DNA of 64,000 nt from the NCBI GenBank assembly GCA_018267475.1, contig JAFDYI010000004.1, forward strand, positions 54,782 through 118,781. The letters run 5' to 3'. The notes below the pieces were generated by a model. That model was given only the letters and a program-made list of their open reading frames with translations, ran no database searches and was not told the origin of the DNA. Below are positions 18,657-27,358 of this stretch, one piece after another. A program made the translations under genes and the position numbers. Numbering within the stretch: position 1 is the first letter of the stretch; every line of letters starts with the position of its first letter. Source of the DNA: Bacteroidota bacterium (GTDB lineage Bacteria > Bacteroidota > Bacteroidia > B-17B0 > Aurantibacillaceae).

Positions 18657-19364
18657 TTAACGGAGCAACGAAACTAAATTGTTAAGCTCTTGTAATAATA
18701 CCTTGACGCTTATTTTAGTGAAGCAAGCGTGTTTGCTTAGGCTTAAAGGTATAGTCGTTATTCGTGTCTCTTTAGTGCGGTGCGCATGGTAAATAAGCTC
18801 GGTATCAAATAAAAAGCGATGAATACGCGTTTGTAGTAATTGTTTTTTTCCTTCAACACTAAAGGCTTTTAAACCTGATTGCGTATCCGGATATGGAATT
18901 TTTAAAATTCGGGTAGTAAAAAAATTAAACCCTTTTGAGATGATAGTTCTAAAGAAAGAAAGCCTTTGATAGTAATCCGCGCCTCTAATACCAATCACAA
19001 TGTCATAGCCTTGAAGCAATTGCTCATAGGCTTTTTTTAATCCTTCCATATCGTATGGAAAATCATAGTCGGTATATAAAACGTGTGCCCCTTCGGCATG
19101 TTTAACTCCTGTGCGCAGGGCAAAGCCCTTTCCTTTATTTTTTGGATACGAAATAAATTCTATATCCTTTATGGTTTCTTGTAATTGTTTTATATGTGTT
19201 TCATCCACATTTTGCGTAGAGCCATCGTTTATCAACCGTGTTTTTATTTTTTTGTCGCCAAACAGTTGTTGCAATTCTTGGTGTTGTTTTATATAGGTAG
19301 ATACCCAATTAAAAGGAGGGTTGTACATAGGTTGTACCAATTCTATATCATAGTAGGGTTGCAT
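18657..19364 (-). CDS. Glycosyltransferase family 2
   Basis: 235 residues of a GT-A fold: RLINDGSTQNVDE (about 43-55) for nucleotide binding, PKNKGKGFALRTGV, and the metal-binding TDYDFPYD. Relatives include polyprenyl-phosphate mannosyl/glucosyl transferases, but no C-terminal membrane helices are present here. The N-terminus is short: the usual first strand (VxVPxYN) appears as LVQPMYNPP. It is convergent with the amidotransferase (10 bases apart) and transcribed with the YhhQ-like and bioA genes upstream, so it may not belong functionally to the polysaccharide operon. Confidence 0.85.
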   Translation of the reverse strand: MQPYYDIELVQPMYNPPFNWVSTYIKQHQELQQLFGDKKIKTRLINDGSTQNVDETHIKQLQETIKDIEFISYPKNKGKGFALRTGVKHAEGAHVLYTDYDFPYDMEGLKKAYEQLLQGYDIVIGIRGADYYQRLSFFRTIISKGFNFFTTRILKIPYPDTQSGLKAFSVEGKKQLLQTRIHRFLFDTELIYHAHRTKETRITTIPLSLSKHACFTKISVKVLLQELNNLVSLLR

Positions 19365-19371
19365 GTGTATT

Positions 19372-20082
19372 TTATGGCTCTACTTTGTGATGTAGGTTTT
19401 CTTCGGCGGTATGTTGCACCATTTCTTCAGCTTGATGTTCGCCTAGATATTTATCAATCAAAAAATGAACTAAATAAATTAAAGGAATGACAGCAATAGC
19501 CGTAAGTAATTTGAATATATAGCCAAAAGAGGCGTTGCGTATAAATTCATCGATACTCCACCAGCCCGGTACTACAAAAGCGATAAACTGTACAATAAAA
19601 GTATCTACCAGTTGGCTTACTACAGTACTTCCGGTAGAGCGCAGCCAAATCATTTTTTTTCCGGTACGGTTGCGCAACATCCAGAACACGCCGCTATCAA
19701 CCAATTGAGATATAATAAAAGCAGTCATACTACCTACCATAATGTACATGCTTTGTCCAAACACTTTTGAGAAATTTTCATCGGATACGGGCGATGTTTT
19801 TATAGCCGGAATATGCATACATACATACAAATAAGCAAAGGTAAAAGCAATGAGACATAAGGTGATGTACGATAATTTTTTTACCCCTTTTTGTCCGTAA
19901 AATTCGTTTACAATATCGGTAAGTACAAACACAATAGGCCATAGTACAATGCCAACGCTTTGTACAAAGGTTCCAAAAAACTGTATCAGTTTACCGCCAA
20001 TAAGCTCGGCTACAATGGCGTTGGTAATAAAAAATCCGGCCAAAACAATAAATACTACGTCTTTTTTATTATTTAAATTCAT
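19372..20082 (-). CDS. yhhQ: Queuosine-precursor transporter (YhhQ/VUT family)
   Basis: 236 residues with about six transmembrane helices. FITNAIVAELIGGKLI near the N-terminus and the FGQSMYIMVGSMTAFIISQLVDSGVF region are typical of COG1738 proteins, which import queuosine precursors (preQ0/preQ1) through the inner membrane in other bacteria. A histidine-rich C-terminal tail (HLLIDKYLG to HHKVEP region) is seen. It overlaps bioA by 4 bases and is followed 7 bases later by the GT2 gene, forming a three-gene unit. Functional call is by family. Confidence 0.85.
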   Translation of the reverse strand: MNLNNKKDVVFIVLAGFFITNAIVAELIGGKLIQFFGTFVQSVGIVLWPIVFVLTDIVNEFYGQKGVKKLSYITLCLIAFTFAYLYVCMHIPAIKTSPVSDENFSKVFGQSMYIMVGSMTAFIISQLVDSGVFWMLRNRTGKKMIWLRSTGSTVVSQLVDTFIVQFIAFVVPGWWSIDEFIRNASFGYIFKLLTAIAVIPLIYLVHFLIDKYLGEHQAEEMVQHTAEENLHHKVEP

Positions 20083-21365
20083 AATTCTTCTTTCAAAAAC
20101 AATTCAATACAATGGTAAATATACTGTAAATCTTTTTGAGATATGCAGTAGGGGGGAAGCACATAAAGTACGTTGCCTAGTGGGCGCAGCAGAATTCCTT
20201 TTTTAATAAAGTATGTTGATATTTTTTCGGAAAGGCGGTTTAGGTAGCCGCTTTGTTCGGTGGTTTTAATTTCTATAGCCAGAATAGTCCCTATGGCTCT
20301 TGCAGATAAAACCCGCGGGTGTTTTTTTATTTTTTCTTTAAACTGTTGGTGTTGGCTGCTTATGTGTACTATTTTGTTTTGTGTTTCTTCTTGTTCCAGC
20401 AAATCCATGCTGGCTAACGCTGCTGCGCAGGCAGTGGGGTTGGCGGTATAGCTATGTCCGTGAAAAAAAGTTTTTGTTTTATCATCGCTTTTGTAGGCAT
20501 CGTAAATAAATGCAGCGCAAGCGGTTACCCCTAAGGGCATCACCCCTCCGGTAATGCCTTTGCTTAAGCAGAGTATATCGGGTTTGTGTTGCAGGTAGTC
20601 TGTTGCAAAAAATTTACCGGTGCGGTAAAAACCGGTTAACACCTCATCGGCAATGGTAATAACGCGGTTTTGTTGGCACATAAAAATAAGTGGATCTAGC
20701 AAGGCGGCTTCATACATTTGCATAGAACCCCCAGCTCCTAATACTAAGGGCTCAAAAATAAAAGCACTTACGTTTTGAGTTTCTATAAAGCCTTGCAGTA
20801 ACTGCTTTACTTCCGAAAAATTTTGTGGTGTAGGTAGGGGCAGGCGCAGCACTTCAAAAAGTAAGGAGTCAAAAGCCTGTGTAAACACGTTGCGAGCGCC
20901 TACACTCATGCTACCAAAGGTGTCGCCGTGGTAAGCTTGCTCAAAGGCAATAATTTTTGTTTTTTCTTTCCCCTGATTGTGCCAGTACTGTAGGCTCATT
21001 TTTAAGGCTACCTCTACCGCGGTAGAACCGTTATCGCTAAAAAAAATTTTAGAACTGTTTTGAGGAAGATGATGCAACAAACGCTCGGCTAGTGTAACGG
21101 CTGGTGGGTGCGTAAAACCGCTAAAGATGCTGTGAGCATTGTTTTTTAATTGTTCAAAAACTTTCTGAGCTATGTAGGGATGCGAGTGCCCGTGCAGGTT
21201 TACCCACCACGAGGCAATGCCGTCTATATACTTATTTTCGTTTTCGTCAAAATAATAAGAGCCTTCAGAGCGTACAATGTTTATAGGAGTTTCGGCGTAC
21301 TTTAGGTGCGTAAAAGGGTGCCACACATAATCTTTATCTTTTTGCTGCCAACTGCTTAGCGCCAT
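20079..21365 (-). CDS. bioA: Adenosylmethionine-8-amino-7-oxononanoate aminotransferase
   Basis: 428 residues. BioA uses S-adenosylmethionine as amino donor to make 7,8-diaminopelargonate in biotin synthesis. Features: VWHPFTHLKYAETP near the N-terminus, DGIASWWVNLHGHSHP, the ADEVLTGFYRTG block with Asp240 against the PLP ring nitrogen, and SKGITGG with PLP lysine K269. Those N-terminal words separate BioA from other class III aminotransferases. No other bio genes are in the window. The likely -7 box (TACTTTTG) is at 21377-21384, 11 bases from the ATG, in a 73-base divergent promoter region shared with the CBS gene. Confidence 0.93.
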   Translation of the reverse strand: MALSSWQQKDKDYVWHPFTHLKYAETPINIVRSEGSYYFDENENKYIDGIASWWVNLHGHSHPYIAQKVFEQLKNNAHSIFSGFTHPPAVTLAERLLHHLPQNSSKIFFSDNGSTAVEVALKMSLQYWHNQGKEKTKIIAFEQAYHGDTFGSMSVGARNVFTQAFDSLLFEVLRLPLPTPQNFSEVKQLLQGFIETQNVSAFIFEPLVLGAGGSMQMYEAALLDPLIFMCQQNRVITIADEVLTGFYRTGKFFATDYLQHKPDILCLSKGITGGVMPLGVTACAAFIYDAYKSDDKTKTFFHGHSYTANPTACAAALASMDLLEQEETQNKIVHISSQHQQFKEKIKKHPRVLSARAIGTILAIEIKTTEQSGYLNRLSEKISTYFIKKGILLRPLGNVLYVLPPYCISQKDLQYIYHCIELFLKEEL

Positions 21366-21376
21366 CTGTTTTTTTT

Positions 21377-21384
21377 CAAAAGTA
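21377..21384 (-). promoter_or_regulatory. -7 promoter box for bioA
   Basis: Reads TACTTTTG on the minus strand, 11 bases before the bioA ATG, leaving a leader of about 5 bases. Confidence 0.5.
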
Positions 21385-21422
21385 GGTATTTTTTAAAATA
21401 CACGCGAAATAGTAAAAAATGA

Positions 21423-21430
21423 TACTTTTG
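21423..21430 (+). promoter_or_regulatory. -7 promoter box 8 bases before the CBS-protein ATG
   Basis: TACTTTTG, exact consensus; the ATG is at 21439, so a leader of 0-3 bases is predicted. Confidence 0.58.
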
Positions 21431-21438
21431 CACGTGTA

Positions 21439-22104
21439 ATGTTAATAGATAGTTTAATAACACAAGATGTGCCCGTGCTAAAAGACACCGATACGGTGGA
21501 GCAAGCGCTGCGCTATATGGAAGATTTTAAAATAACGCACCTGCCTATTTTACATCATAAAAAACTGGTAGGCTTGGCCGCCGAAAATGAACTGTTAGAC
21601 GTGCTGGACACAAAAAAAAGAATTTCGGATACTTCCATTGCCTTTTTAAAACCTGTTTTACACTTAGGCCAACACGCTTTTGATGCCCTGCGCATGATGT
21701 CTAACTTACACCTTTCGCTCATTCCGGTTACCGACGAAAAAGGCATTTACTTAGGCAGCATTACGCAAAAAAGTGTGGTAGAAAAATTAGCCAACCTATC
21801 GGGTGTGATGGAGCAAGGCGGCATTATAGAGTTAGAAATTAACAAAAACGATTATTCGCTTACGCAAATAGCAGGCATTGTAGAGGGTAACGATGCTAAA
21901 ATTATTAGCCTGTATGTTACCTCCCTGCCCGATGATAGCAGTAAGATAGAAGTTACTATAAAAATAAACCGCGAAGATTTAAGCCGTATTCTGCAAACAT
22001 TTAGTCGCTACAACTACACGGTAAAAGCTTCATACCATCAGGCCGAGTACGAAGATGATTTAAAACACCGCTTTAATGCTTTTATTAAATACCTAGATAT
22101 ATGA
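21439..22104 (+). CDS. CBS-domain protein
   Basis: 221 residues: two CBS motifs (about 1-60 and 70-125; VEQALRYMEDFKITHLPIL and DALRMMSNLHLSLIPVTDEKG), then an ACT-like C-terminal region (about 135-205; YSLTQIAGIVEGNDAKIISL). CBS pairs bind adenine nucleotides or SAM and control attached domains; here the partner would be the ACT-like part. It overlaps nadK by 4 bases (TTAAATACCTAGATATATGA end), so the two are coupled. The gene pair CBS-nadK recurs in Bacteroidota, suggesting a link to nucleotide or NADP status; the exact function is unknown. Confidence 0.82.
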   Translation: MLIDSLITQDVPVLKDTDTVEQALRYMEDFKITHLPILHHKKLVGLAAENELLDVLDTKKRISDTSIAFLKPVLHLGQHAFDALRMMSNLHLSLIPVTDEKGIYLGSITQKSVVEKLANLSGVMEQGGIIELEINKNDYSLTQIAGIVEGNDAKIISLYVTSLPDDSSKIEVTIKINREDLSRILQTFSRYNYTVKASYHQAEYEDDLKHRFNAFIKYLDI

Positions 22105-22982
22105 CTACCTTTGCCCTATACGCGCGCTGCGTAAAAGATAATTCCTGCGACTATGTGAAAACCCTAAGCACACGCTTGGTAAAAGAGGGCATACAACTTA
22201 TTATTCATAAAACGTATTTTGATTTTTTAAAAAAAGAGTATCAGTTCAATTTGGATATCCCTACGTTTGCCTCACATCAAGAGCTAAAAGCCTATAAACC
22301 CGATTATTTAATTTCGTTAGGCGGCGATGGAACGATGCTGGAAACTTTAGATTATATTAGAGATACGGGCGTTCCGGTGCTGGGCATCAATACCGGGCGT
22401 TTGGGATTTTTAGCAGGGGTGTATAAAGAGGAATATACCAATGCTATTGATAAACTCATTCATAAACGATACACGATAGATACACGCAGTCTGTTGTGTT
22501 TGAAAAGCCCGGCGCACGCTTTTGAAGTAAACTACGCATTAAACGAGTGCACACTCATAAAAAAAGACTCTTCTTCTATGCTAAGCATTGATGTACACGC
22601 TAACGATATTTTTTTAAATTCATACTGGGCCGACGGATTGATTATAGCTACGCCTACCGGCTCTACAGCCTATTCGCTTAGTTGCGGAGGGCCTATTTTA
22701 GAGCCCAGTTCTAAAAACTTTATTCTTACTCCCATTGCGCCGCACAACCTTAATGTACGCCCCATTGTAATAAACGACGAGATAGAACTAAAGATGAAAA
22801 TAAAAGGGCGCGACAAGCAAAACCTTATATCTTTAGACTCTAAACAAGCCACCCTTGCCAACGAAGAAGAGATTGTACTGAAAAAAGCCGATTTTTGTTT
22901 TAACCTTATCAATTTAGAAGGACAAAACTTCTTTAATACCCTGCGCAATAAGCTGATGTGGGGCTTAGACAAACGAAATTAA
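22101..22982 (+). CDS. nadK: NAD kinase
   Basis: 293 residues. Phosphorylates NAD to NADP with ATP. The signature GGDGTMLETL starts at residue 74 (Asp76 catalytic), followed by LGINTGRLGFLAG (94-106) and the TPTGSTAYSLSCGGPIL nucleotide-binding block near 194-210. Length is normal. It is translationally coupled to the CBS gene upstream. Confidence 0.95.
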   Translation: MTTFALYARCVKDNSCDYVKTLSTRLVKEGIQLIIHKTYFDFLKKEYQFNLDIPTFASHQELKAYKPDYLISLGGDGTMLETLDYIRDTGVPVLGINTGRLGFLAGVYKEEYTNAIDKLIHKRYTIDTRSLLCLKSPAHAFEVNYALNECTLIKKDSSSMLSIDVHANDIFLNSYWADGLIIATPTGSTAYSLSCGGPILEPSSKNFILTPIAPHNLNVRPIVINDEIELKMKIKGRDKQNLISLDSKQATLANEEEIVLKKADFCFNLINLEGQNFFNTLRNKLMWGLDKRN

Positions 22983-23031
22983 TGGTGGTTGCCGTTTTAA
23001 AATAACAAAATGAGGTATAAAGCTTATTTTG

Positions 23032-23039
23032 TATCTTTG
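23032..23039 (+). promoter_or_regulatory. -7 promoter box for fbp
   Basis: TATCTTTG, exact consensus, 30 bases before the fbp ATG. Confidence 0.58.
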
Positions 23040-23069
23040 CACTAAGATTAATTTTAATAAATACAAACT

Positions 23070-24083
23070 ATGCGAGTACAAACACTAGGACAGTTTATTA
23101 TAGAAAAACAAACCGACTTCCCGTATGCTAAAGGTGAGTTATCACGCTTACTGCGCGATATAGGCATTGCTGCAAAAATTGTAAACCGCGAGGTAAACAA
23201 AGCCGGCTTAGTAGAGATTTTAGGCGAAACCGGCGAAGTAAACGTGCAAGGCGAGCAAGTAAAAAAACTAGATGTGTTTGCCAACGAACAATTTATATCG
23301 GCCTTAAAAGCCGGAGGCGAAGTATGTGCCATTGCCTCCGAAGAGTGCGAAGATATTATACCTATTGATACTCAAGTTTCTAAAAATGCAAAATACGTAG
23401 TAGCTATTGATCCCCTAGATGGCTCCTCTAATATAGATGTAAACGTTTCGGTGGGCACTATCTTTTCTATTTATCGACGTGTTAGCCTTAGTGGCCCCGG
23501 CACTTTAGAAGATTTTATGCAACGTGGTACCGAGCAAATAGCTGCCGGCTATGTTATTTATGGTTCTTCGTGCATGTTGGTTTATACCACGGGCAGAGGG
23601 GTAAATGGTTTTACCTTAGATCCCAGTATCGGCGAGTTTTGTTTGTCAAACCCGGATATGAAAACACCGCAAACAGGAAATATCTATTCTTTAAACGAAG
23701 GAAATTATTTGCACTTTCCTGATGGGGTAAAAAAATACATTAAGTATTGTCAGGAAGAAGATAAAGCCACCGACCGACCGTACTCATCTCGCTACATAGG
23801 CAGTGGCGTAGCCGACATTCATCGCAACTTATTAAAAGGCGGCGTATATATTTATCCTACCACTACTAAATCGCCTAAAGGGAAGCTGCGCTTGCTGTAC
23901 GAGTGCAACCCATTGGCTTTTATTGTAGAGCAAGCCGGCGGCAAAGCTACTGATGGCAAAACCCGCATTATGGAAAAAAATATAAAAGAACTGCATCAGC
24001 GTACCCCCTTGTTTATTGGATCTACCCAAATGGTGGACAAAGCCATGGAGTTTATGCAGAAACACGAGGTAAGCACCCTATAA
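23070..24083 (+). CDS. fbp: Fructose-1,6-bisphosphatase, class I
   Basis: 337 residues. Hydrolyses fructose 1,6-bisphosphate to fructose 6-phosphate in gluconeogenesis. The metal site [19 protein letters not shown] (about 111-129) and the C-terminal [20 protein letters not shown] (substrate and metal residues) are both intact. Length matches bacterial class I enzymes. It is a single gene with its own promoter; no terminator hairpin was recognised in the 62 bases after it. Confidence 0.96.
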   Translation: MRVQTLGQFIIEKQTDFPYAKGELSRLLRDIGIAAKIVNREVNKAGLVEILGETGEVNVQGEQVKKLDVFANEQFISALKAGGEVCAIASEECEDIIPIDTQVSKNAKYVVAIDPLDGSSNIDVNVSVGTIFSIYRRVSLSGPGTLEDFMQRGTEQIAAGYVIYGSSCMLVYTTGRGVNGFTLDPSIGEFCLSNPDMKTPQTGNIYSLNEGNYLHFPDGVKKYIKYCQEEDKATDRPYSSRYIGSGVADIHRNLLKGGVYIYPTTTKSPKGKLRLLYECNPLAFIVEQAGGKATDGKTRIMEKNIKELHQRTPLFIGSTQMVDKAMEFMQKHEVSTL

Positions 24084-24145
24084 GAGTTGAAATGATTTTC
24101 TTTTGGTGTGGGGCGTGTTGTTATAGCTTTACGAATAAGAAAAAA

Positions 24146-25015
24146 CTAAAAAGCATACCCAACTAAAATACCGCCGCTAATTTTAGGAAAGTATAAGTAT
24201 TTGTCGTTTTTTAAATGAGGATCGGGGTTCGGGTCGGTAGTATATTGGCTCATTCCTATCGCCATATTTCCTTGCAAAACAAAATGCTTACTTACCCTAT
24301 AAACAAAACCTTCTCTTATATGATATCCCAAATACAGTCGAGTTTTATAATAAGCATAAGGGTCGTACTCATTTGTATAATAGGGAGTTCCGTTTTGGTA
24401 GGCTACGTATTTTATGGAGTAATCTATAAGCATATTGGTAGCGGCCCCACATTCTATCCCTAAGGCAATATACCAGGCAATTTTTTTATGCAATCCGGGA
24501 TAATACTTTAAATCAACCCCTACATAGTTGTTCTTATAAAATTGACCCCCATTAATTTTACTTTCTATCCGGCTATATTTTGCACTATCCCGCCCACTAA
24601 AAAAGCCATGATTTGCATATACAACCAACCCAAATGCGCGCTTTGAAAAAACGTGTTCATAAGATAGCTGTATATGAGCATCTGCTAATTGTGCAGCATC
24701 TATGCTGAGTATATTTCGGGTAAAATTTTCATTTTTTATTACTCCTTGCATAGGGTCTTTTACGCAATTTATATAGCCTACACTTTTTAGTTCTATACAA
24801 CCGTTTTTAAAAATAAATCGCTCAATATATTTTGTGGGAATTGTAAAAGTTGGGCCCGTGGTATCGTGTGGGTTTTTAAATTTCACTACTTTTTTAGTAA
24901 TCTCTATAATTTTTGCGGCCTGCCTGTTGCCGTTTACATACTTGATGGTATCATATTGTGCATATAAAACAGTTTTAGTAAGTAGTAAAATAAATACAAG
25001 CGTACATTTTTTCAT
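24146..25015 (-). CDS. Secreted protein, possible outer-membrane beta-barrel; function unknown
   Basis: 289 residues from the ATG at 25015; the open frame begins two codons earlier at a GTG, but the ATG gives the cleaner signal peptide (MKKCTLVFILLLTKTVLYAQ). After it comes a short domain (about 22-75) with DTIKYVNGNRQAAKIIEITKK and TIPTKYIERFIFKNG, reminiscent of Bacteroidota periplasmic modules. From about 95 onwards alternating aromatic and polar strands (LSYEHVFSKRAFGLVVYANHGF, YKTRLYLGYHIREGFVYRV) ending in GGILVGYAF suggest an eight- to ten-stranded barrel; a C-terminal aromatic residue is typical of those. No specific family was recognised. Confidence 0.7.
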   Translation of the reverse strand: MKKCTLVFILLLTKTVLYAQYDTIKYVNGNRQAAKIIEITKKVVKFKNPHDTTGPTFTIPTKYIERFIFKNGCIELKSVGYINCVKDPMQGVIKNENFTRNILSIDAAQLADAHIQLSYEHVFSKRAFGLVVYANHGFFSGRDSAKYSRIESKINGGQFYKNNYVGVDLKYYPGLHKKIAWYIALGIECGAATNMLIDYSIKYVAYQNGTPYYTNEYDPYAYYKTRLYLGYHIREGFVYRVSKHFVLQGNMAIGMSQYTTDPNPDPHLKNDKYLYFPKISGGILVGYAF

Positions 25016-25092
25016 CAGCACAAATATATTAAAAGTCTGCTAATTATTTAGTAAAATAGGTTGCCAGCGGAGCAGCCGAATAGCGGTTGAAA

Positions 25093-25398
25093 TTATTTTC
25101 TTTTCTTAGTGCGTGGAATCGTGTGCTTTCTGGCAGTATATTCTGTTTTTTGCTCTATATATTTTGGGTAGTCAAAGTCAAAACTTAATAAAAGAGGTAC
25201 TGTTATACCCATACCCGAGGCAATTTTTACAAGAGTAAGAATTTGCGGATTTGATTTTCCGGCCTCAATAGCCCAAAGGTTTTGTTTATCCATGCCTATT
25301 CTACCGGCTAACTCTACCTGGGTAAGACGCATAATTTTTCTGTACACCTTTATGTTTTTAGCAAGCCCGAGTATGAAATCTTTATCAGAATAAAGCAT
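25093..25398 (-). CDS. Xre-family helix-turn-helix regulator
   Basis: 101 residues. A lambda-repressor-type HTH spans about 11-65: VYRKIMRLTQVELAGRIGMD, KQNLWAIEAGKSNP, QILTLVKIASGMG. The C-terminal tail is basic (ending RTKKRK). No toxin or restriction gene is adjacent, so an antitoxin or control-protein role is not supported. Target genes are unknown. Confidence 0.82.
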   Translation of the reverse strand: MLYSDKDFILGLAKNIKVYRKIMRLTQVELAGRIGMDKQNLWAIEAGKSNPQILTLVKIASGMGITVPLLLSFDFDYPKYIEQKTEYTARKHTIPRTKKRK

Positions 25399-25466
25399 CT
25401 CGGCGAAAATGTTAAAAACACAAAAATATTTGGCAATGTATATGCATTACTTTATACTTGCAAGAG

Positions 25467-26639
25467 TTAAGAATAAAAGGCCGTGTTTTGTGCCGCCATT
25501 TTTCTTAGTAAAATACTGGGGCGATAGCGGTCGTCGGCATAATCAGCATGCAGTTTGGTAAGTGTTTGTAAAATAGTTTTAGCCCCCAGCTCGTCGCACC
25601 ATTTTAATAAGCCCTTGGGGTAGTTTACCCCTTTGGTCATCGCTATATCTATATCTTCTTTAGTGCCTATATTCATATAAAGGGCATCAATAGCTTCGTT
25701 AATAAGCAGGGCTATAATACGCATAAAAATTTCATTGCCTAAGGCTTCTTCTTTTTTAGCTTGCGGCATTTCATTTGCAGAATAATCATAAAAACCTTTT
25801 AGCGATTTTTTTCCATAAAACCCGGCTTCTACCAATCGTTTTTGGCATAAGCTGGGGCGGTATCGGGCATCAAAATAAAATTGTTTCCATACCGTTTCGG
25901 TTACTACATAGTTTACGTCGTGTCCAATTAAATCGGTTAATTCAAAGGGCCCCATTTTAAAACCGCCGATCTCTTTCATAGCCCAATCAATAGTAGCGAT
26001 GTCGGCTATACCTTCTTCGTATATTTTCATAGCTTCGCCATAAAACGGGCGCGCAATTCTATTTACAATAAAACCCGGAGTATCTTTGCACAATACGGGC
26101 AACTTGCCCCAACTTTCAATTAGTTTTTTGCTGTTTTGTGTAACCAATTTGTCAGTAGCAATGCCCGGAATAATCTCTACTAAAGGCATAAGCGGTGCCG
26201 GATTAAAAAAATGAATACCCAGTACGTTTTGCGGGTTTGTACACGCTGCCGCTATAGAGGTGATGGATAAGGAAGAAGTGTTGCTTGCTAACACAGCTTT
26301 ACCTTGAGTCATTTTTTCAAGCTGCGAGAATAGGTTTTTTTTTACATCTAAATTCTCAACAATAGCTTCAATAATTAAATGACAAGGGCTTAATGCATCC
26401 TTGTTTTCTTGGAAAGAAACAGCAGCAAGTACCTCGTCGCTTTTTTGTTGAGTGATTTTTTGTTTCTCAACCAACTTGCTTAGTGTAGAAATTAAATTTT
26501 GTTTTGCTTTTTGTAAGGATGCAGTGTTGCTATCGTACACTAAAACAGAGTGTCCTGCCATGGCAGCCACTTGCGCAATGCCGGCACCCATAGCGCCAGA
26601 GCCTACTATGCCTATTACTGATTTTGAATTTAATTCCAT
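25467..26639 (-). CDS. 3-hydroxyacyl-CoA dehydrogenase
   Basis: 390 residues. NAD-dependent oxidation of 3-hydroxyacyl-CoA. The N-terminal Rossmann domain has GIVGSGAMGAGIAQVAAMAGH (10-30) and ASNTSSLSI; GIHFFNPAPLMPLVEIIPG contains the catalytic His; DTPGFIVNRIARPFYGEA follows. A first C-terminal helical domain runs to about 290, and a second copy-like helical stretch (about 295-385) makes it longer than the 285-residue enzyme, as in PaaH-like proteins. Use in beta-oxidation or phenylacetate degradation is possible; no other pathway genes adjoin. Confidence 0.9.
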   Translation of the reverse strand: MELNSKSVIGIVGSGAMGAGIAQVAAMAGHSVLVYDSNTASLQKAKQNLISTLSKLVEKQKITQQKSDEVLAAVSFQENKDALSPCHLIIEAIVENLDVKKNLFSQLEKMTQGKAVLASNTSSLSITSIAAACTNPQNVLGIHFFNPAPLMPLVEIIPGIATDKLVTQNSKKLIESWGKLPVLCKDTPGFIVNRIARPFYGEAMKIYEEGIADIATIDWAMKEIGGFKMGPFELTDLIGHDVNYVVTETVWKQFYFDARYRPSLCQKRLVEAGFYGKKSLKGFYDYSANEMPQAKKEEALGNEIFMRIIALLINEAIDALYMNIGTKEDIDIAMTKGVNYPKGLLKWCDELGAKTILQTLTKLHADYADDRYRPSILLRKMAAQNTAFYS

Positions 26640-26681
26640 TTTAATTTGTATGATATGCCTTGTAGAAGTAAAAATGCCGTG

Positions 26682-27245
26682 TTACACCGTCATAATTTCT
26701 TTTTCTTTCGCCTCTAGGTGTTTGTCGCATTTGGCTACAAAACCATCGGTAAGTGTTTGTGTTTTTGTTTCGGCATCTTTAGCTTCATCTTCCGGAAGCC
26801 CACCTGTTTTTAATTTTTTTATTTCCTCCATAGCATCTTTTCGGGCAGCGCGAATGCCCACCTTAGCGTCTTCGGCTTCTTGTTTGGCTTTTTTTACCAA
26901 ATCTCTACGGCGCTCTTCCGTAAGAGGCGGGACAGAAATGCGAATGATCACTCCGTCATTTTGTGGGTTAAGCCCAAGGTTAGCTGCCTGTATGGCTTTT
27001 TCAATAGGGGTAAGCATGGTTTTCTCCCAGGGTTGAATAATAAGAGTGCGTGCATCTTGTGTGTTTACGTTAGCCGTTTGGCTAATAGGCATTTTGCTGC
27101 CGTAATAATCAACCATTACGTTTTCTAAAATAGCGGGGTTGGCTTTGCCGGCTCGTACCTTAGCTAGTTCTTGCTCTAAATGTTGAATGCTTTTTTCCAT
27201 TAAAGAAGAAGCTTTGTCGTAAACCTTTTTTACTTCGGGATTCAT
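26682..27245 (-). CDS. frr: Ribosome recycling factor
   Basis: 187 residues. Splits post-termination ribosomes together with EF-G. Typical words: MEKSIQHLEQELAKVRAGKANP, the conserved ANVNTQDARTLIIQPWE, and SVPPLTEERRRDLVKKAK. The pyrH gene that commonly precedes frr is absent; instead a 3-hydroxyacyl-CoA dehydrogenase lies downstream after 42 bases. The -7 box is TATTTTTG at 27263-27270 on the minus strand. Confidence 0.96.
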   Translation of the reverse strand: MNPEVKKVYDKASSLMEKSIQHLEQELAKVRAGKANPAILENVMVDYYGSKMPISQTANVNTQDARTLIIQPWEKTMLTPIEKAIQAANLGLNPQNDGVIIRISVPPLTEERRRDLVKKAKQEAEDAKVGIRAARKDAMEEIKKLKTGGLPEDEAKDAETKTQTLTDGFVAKCDKHLEAKEKEIMTV

Positions 27246-27262
27246 AGTATTTTTTTATGGCA

Positions 27263-27270
27263 CAAAAATA
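27263..27270 (-). promoter_or_regulatory. -7 promoter box for frr
   Basis: Reads TATTTTTG on the minus strand, 17 bases before the frr ATG. Confidence 0.52.
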
Positions 27271-27358
27271 AACAAATCCTTCGGTTAGCAAAGAAGACTA
27301 AATCAAAAAATACCTACTTTAGCTCTGTTTAAAAAGAGCACTTAACACCAACTAACAG

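Noticed and set aside
25093..25398. Xre regulator as the antitoxin of a toxin-antitoxin pair
   Set aside because: No small partner gene lies next to it on the same strand; the neighbours are an outer-membrane protein and a dehydrogenase.
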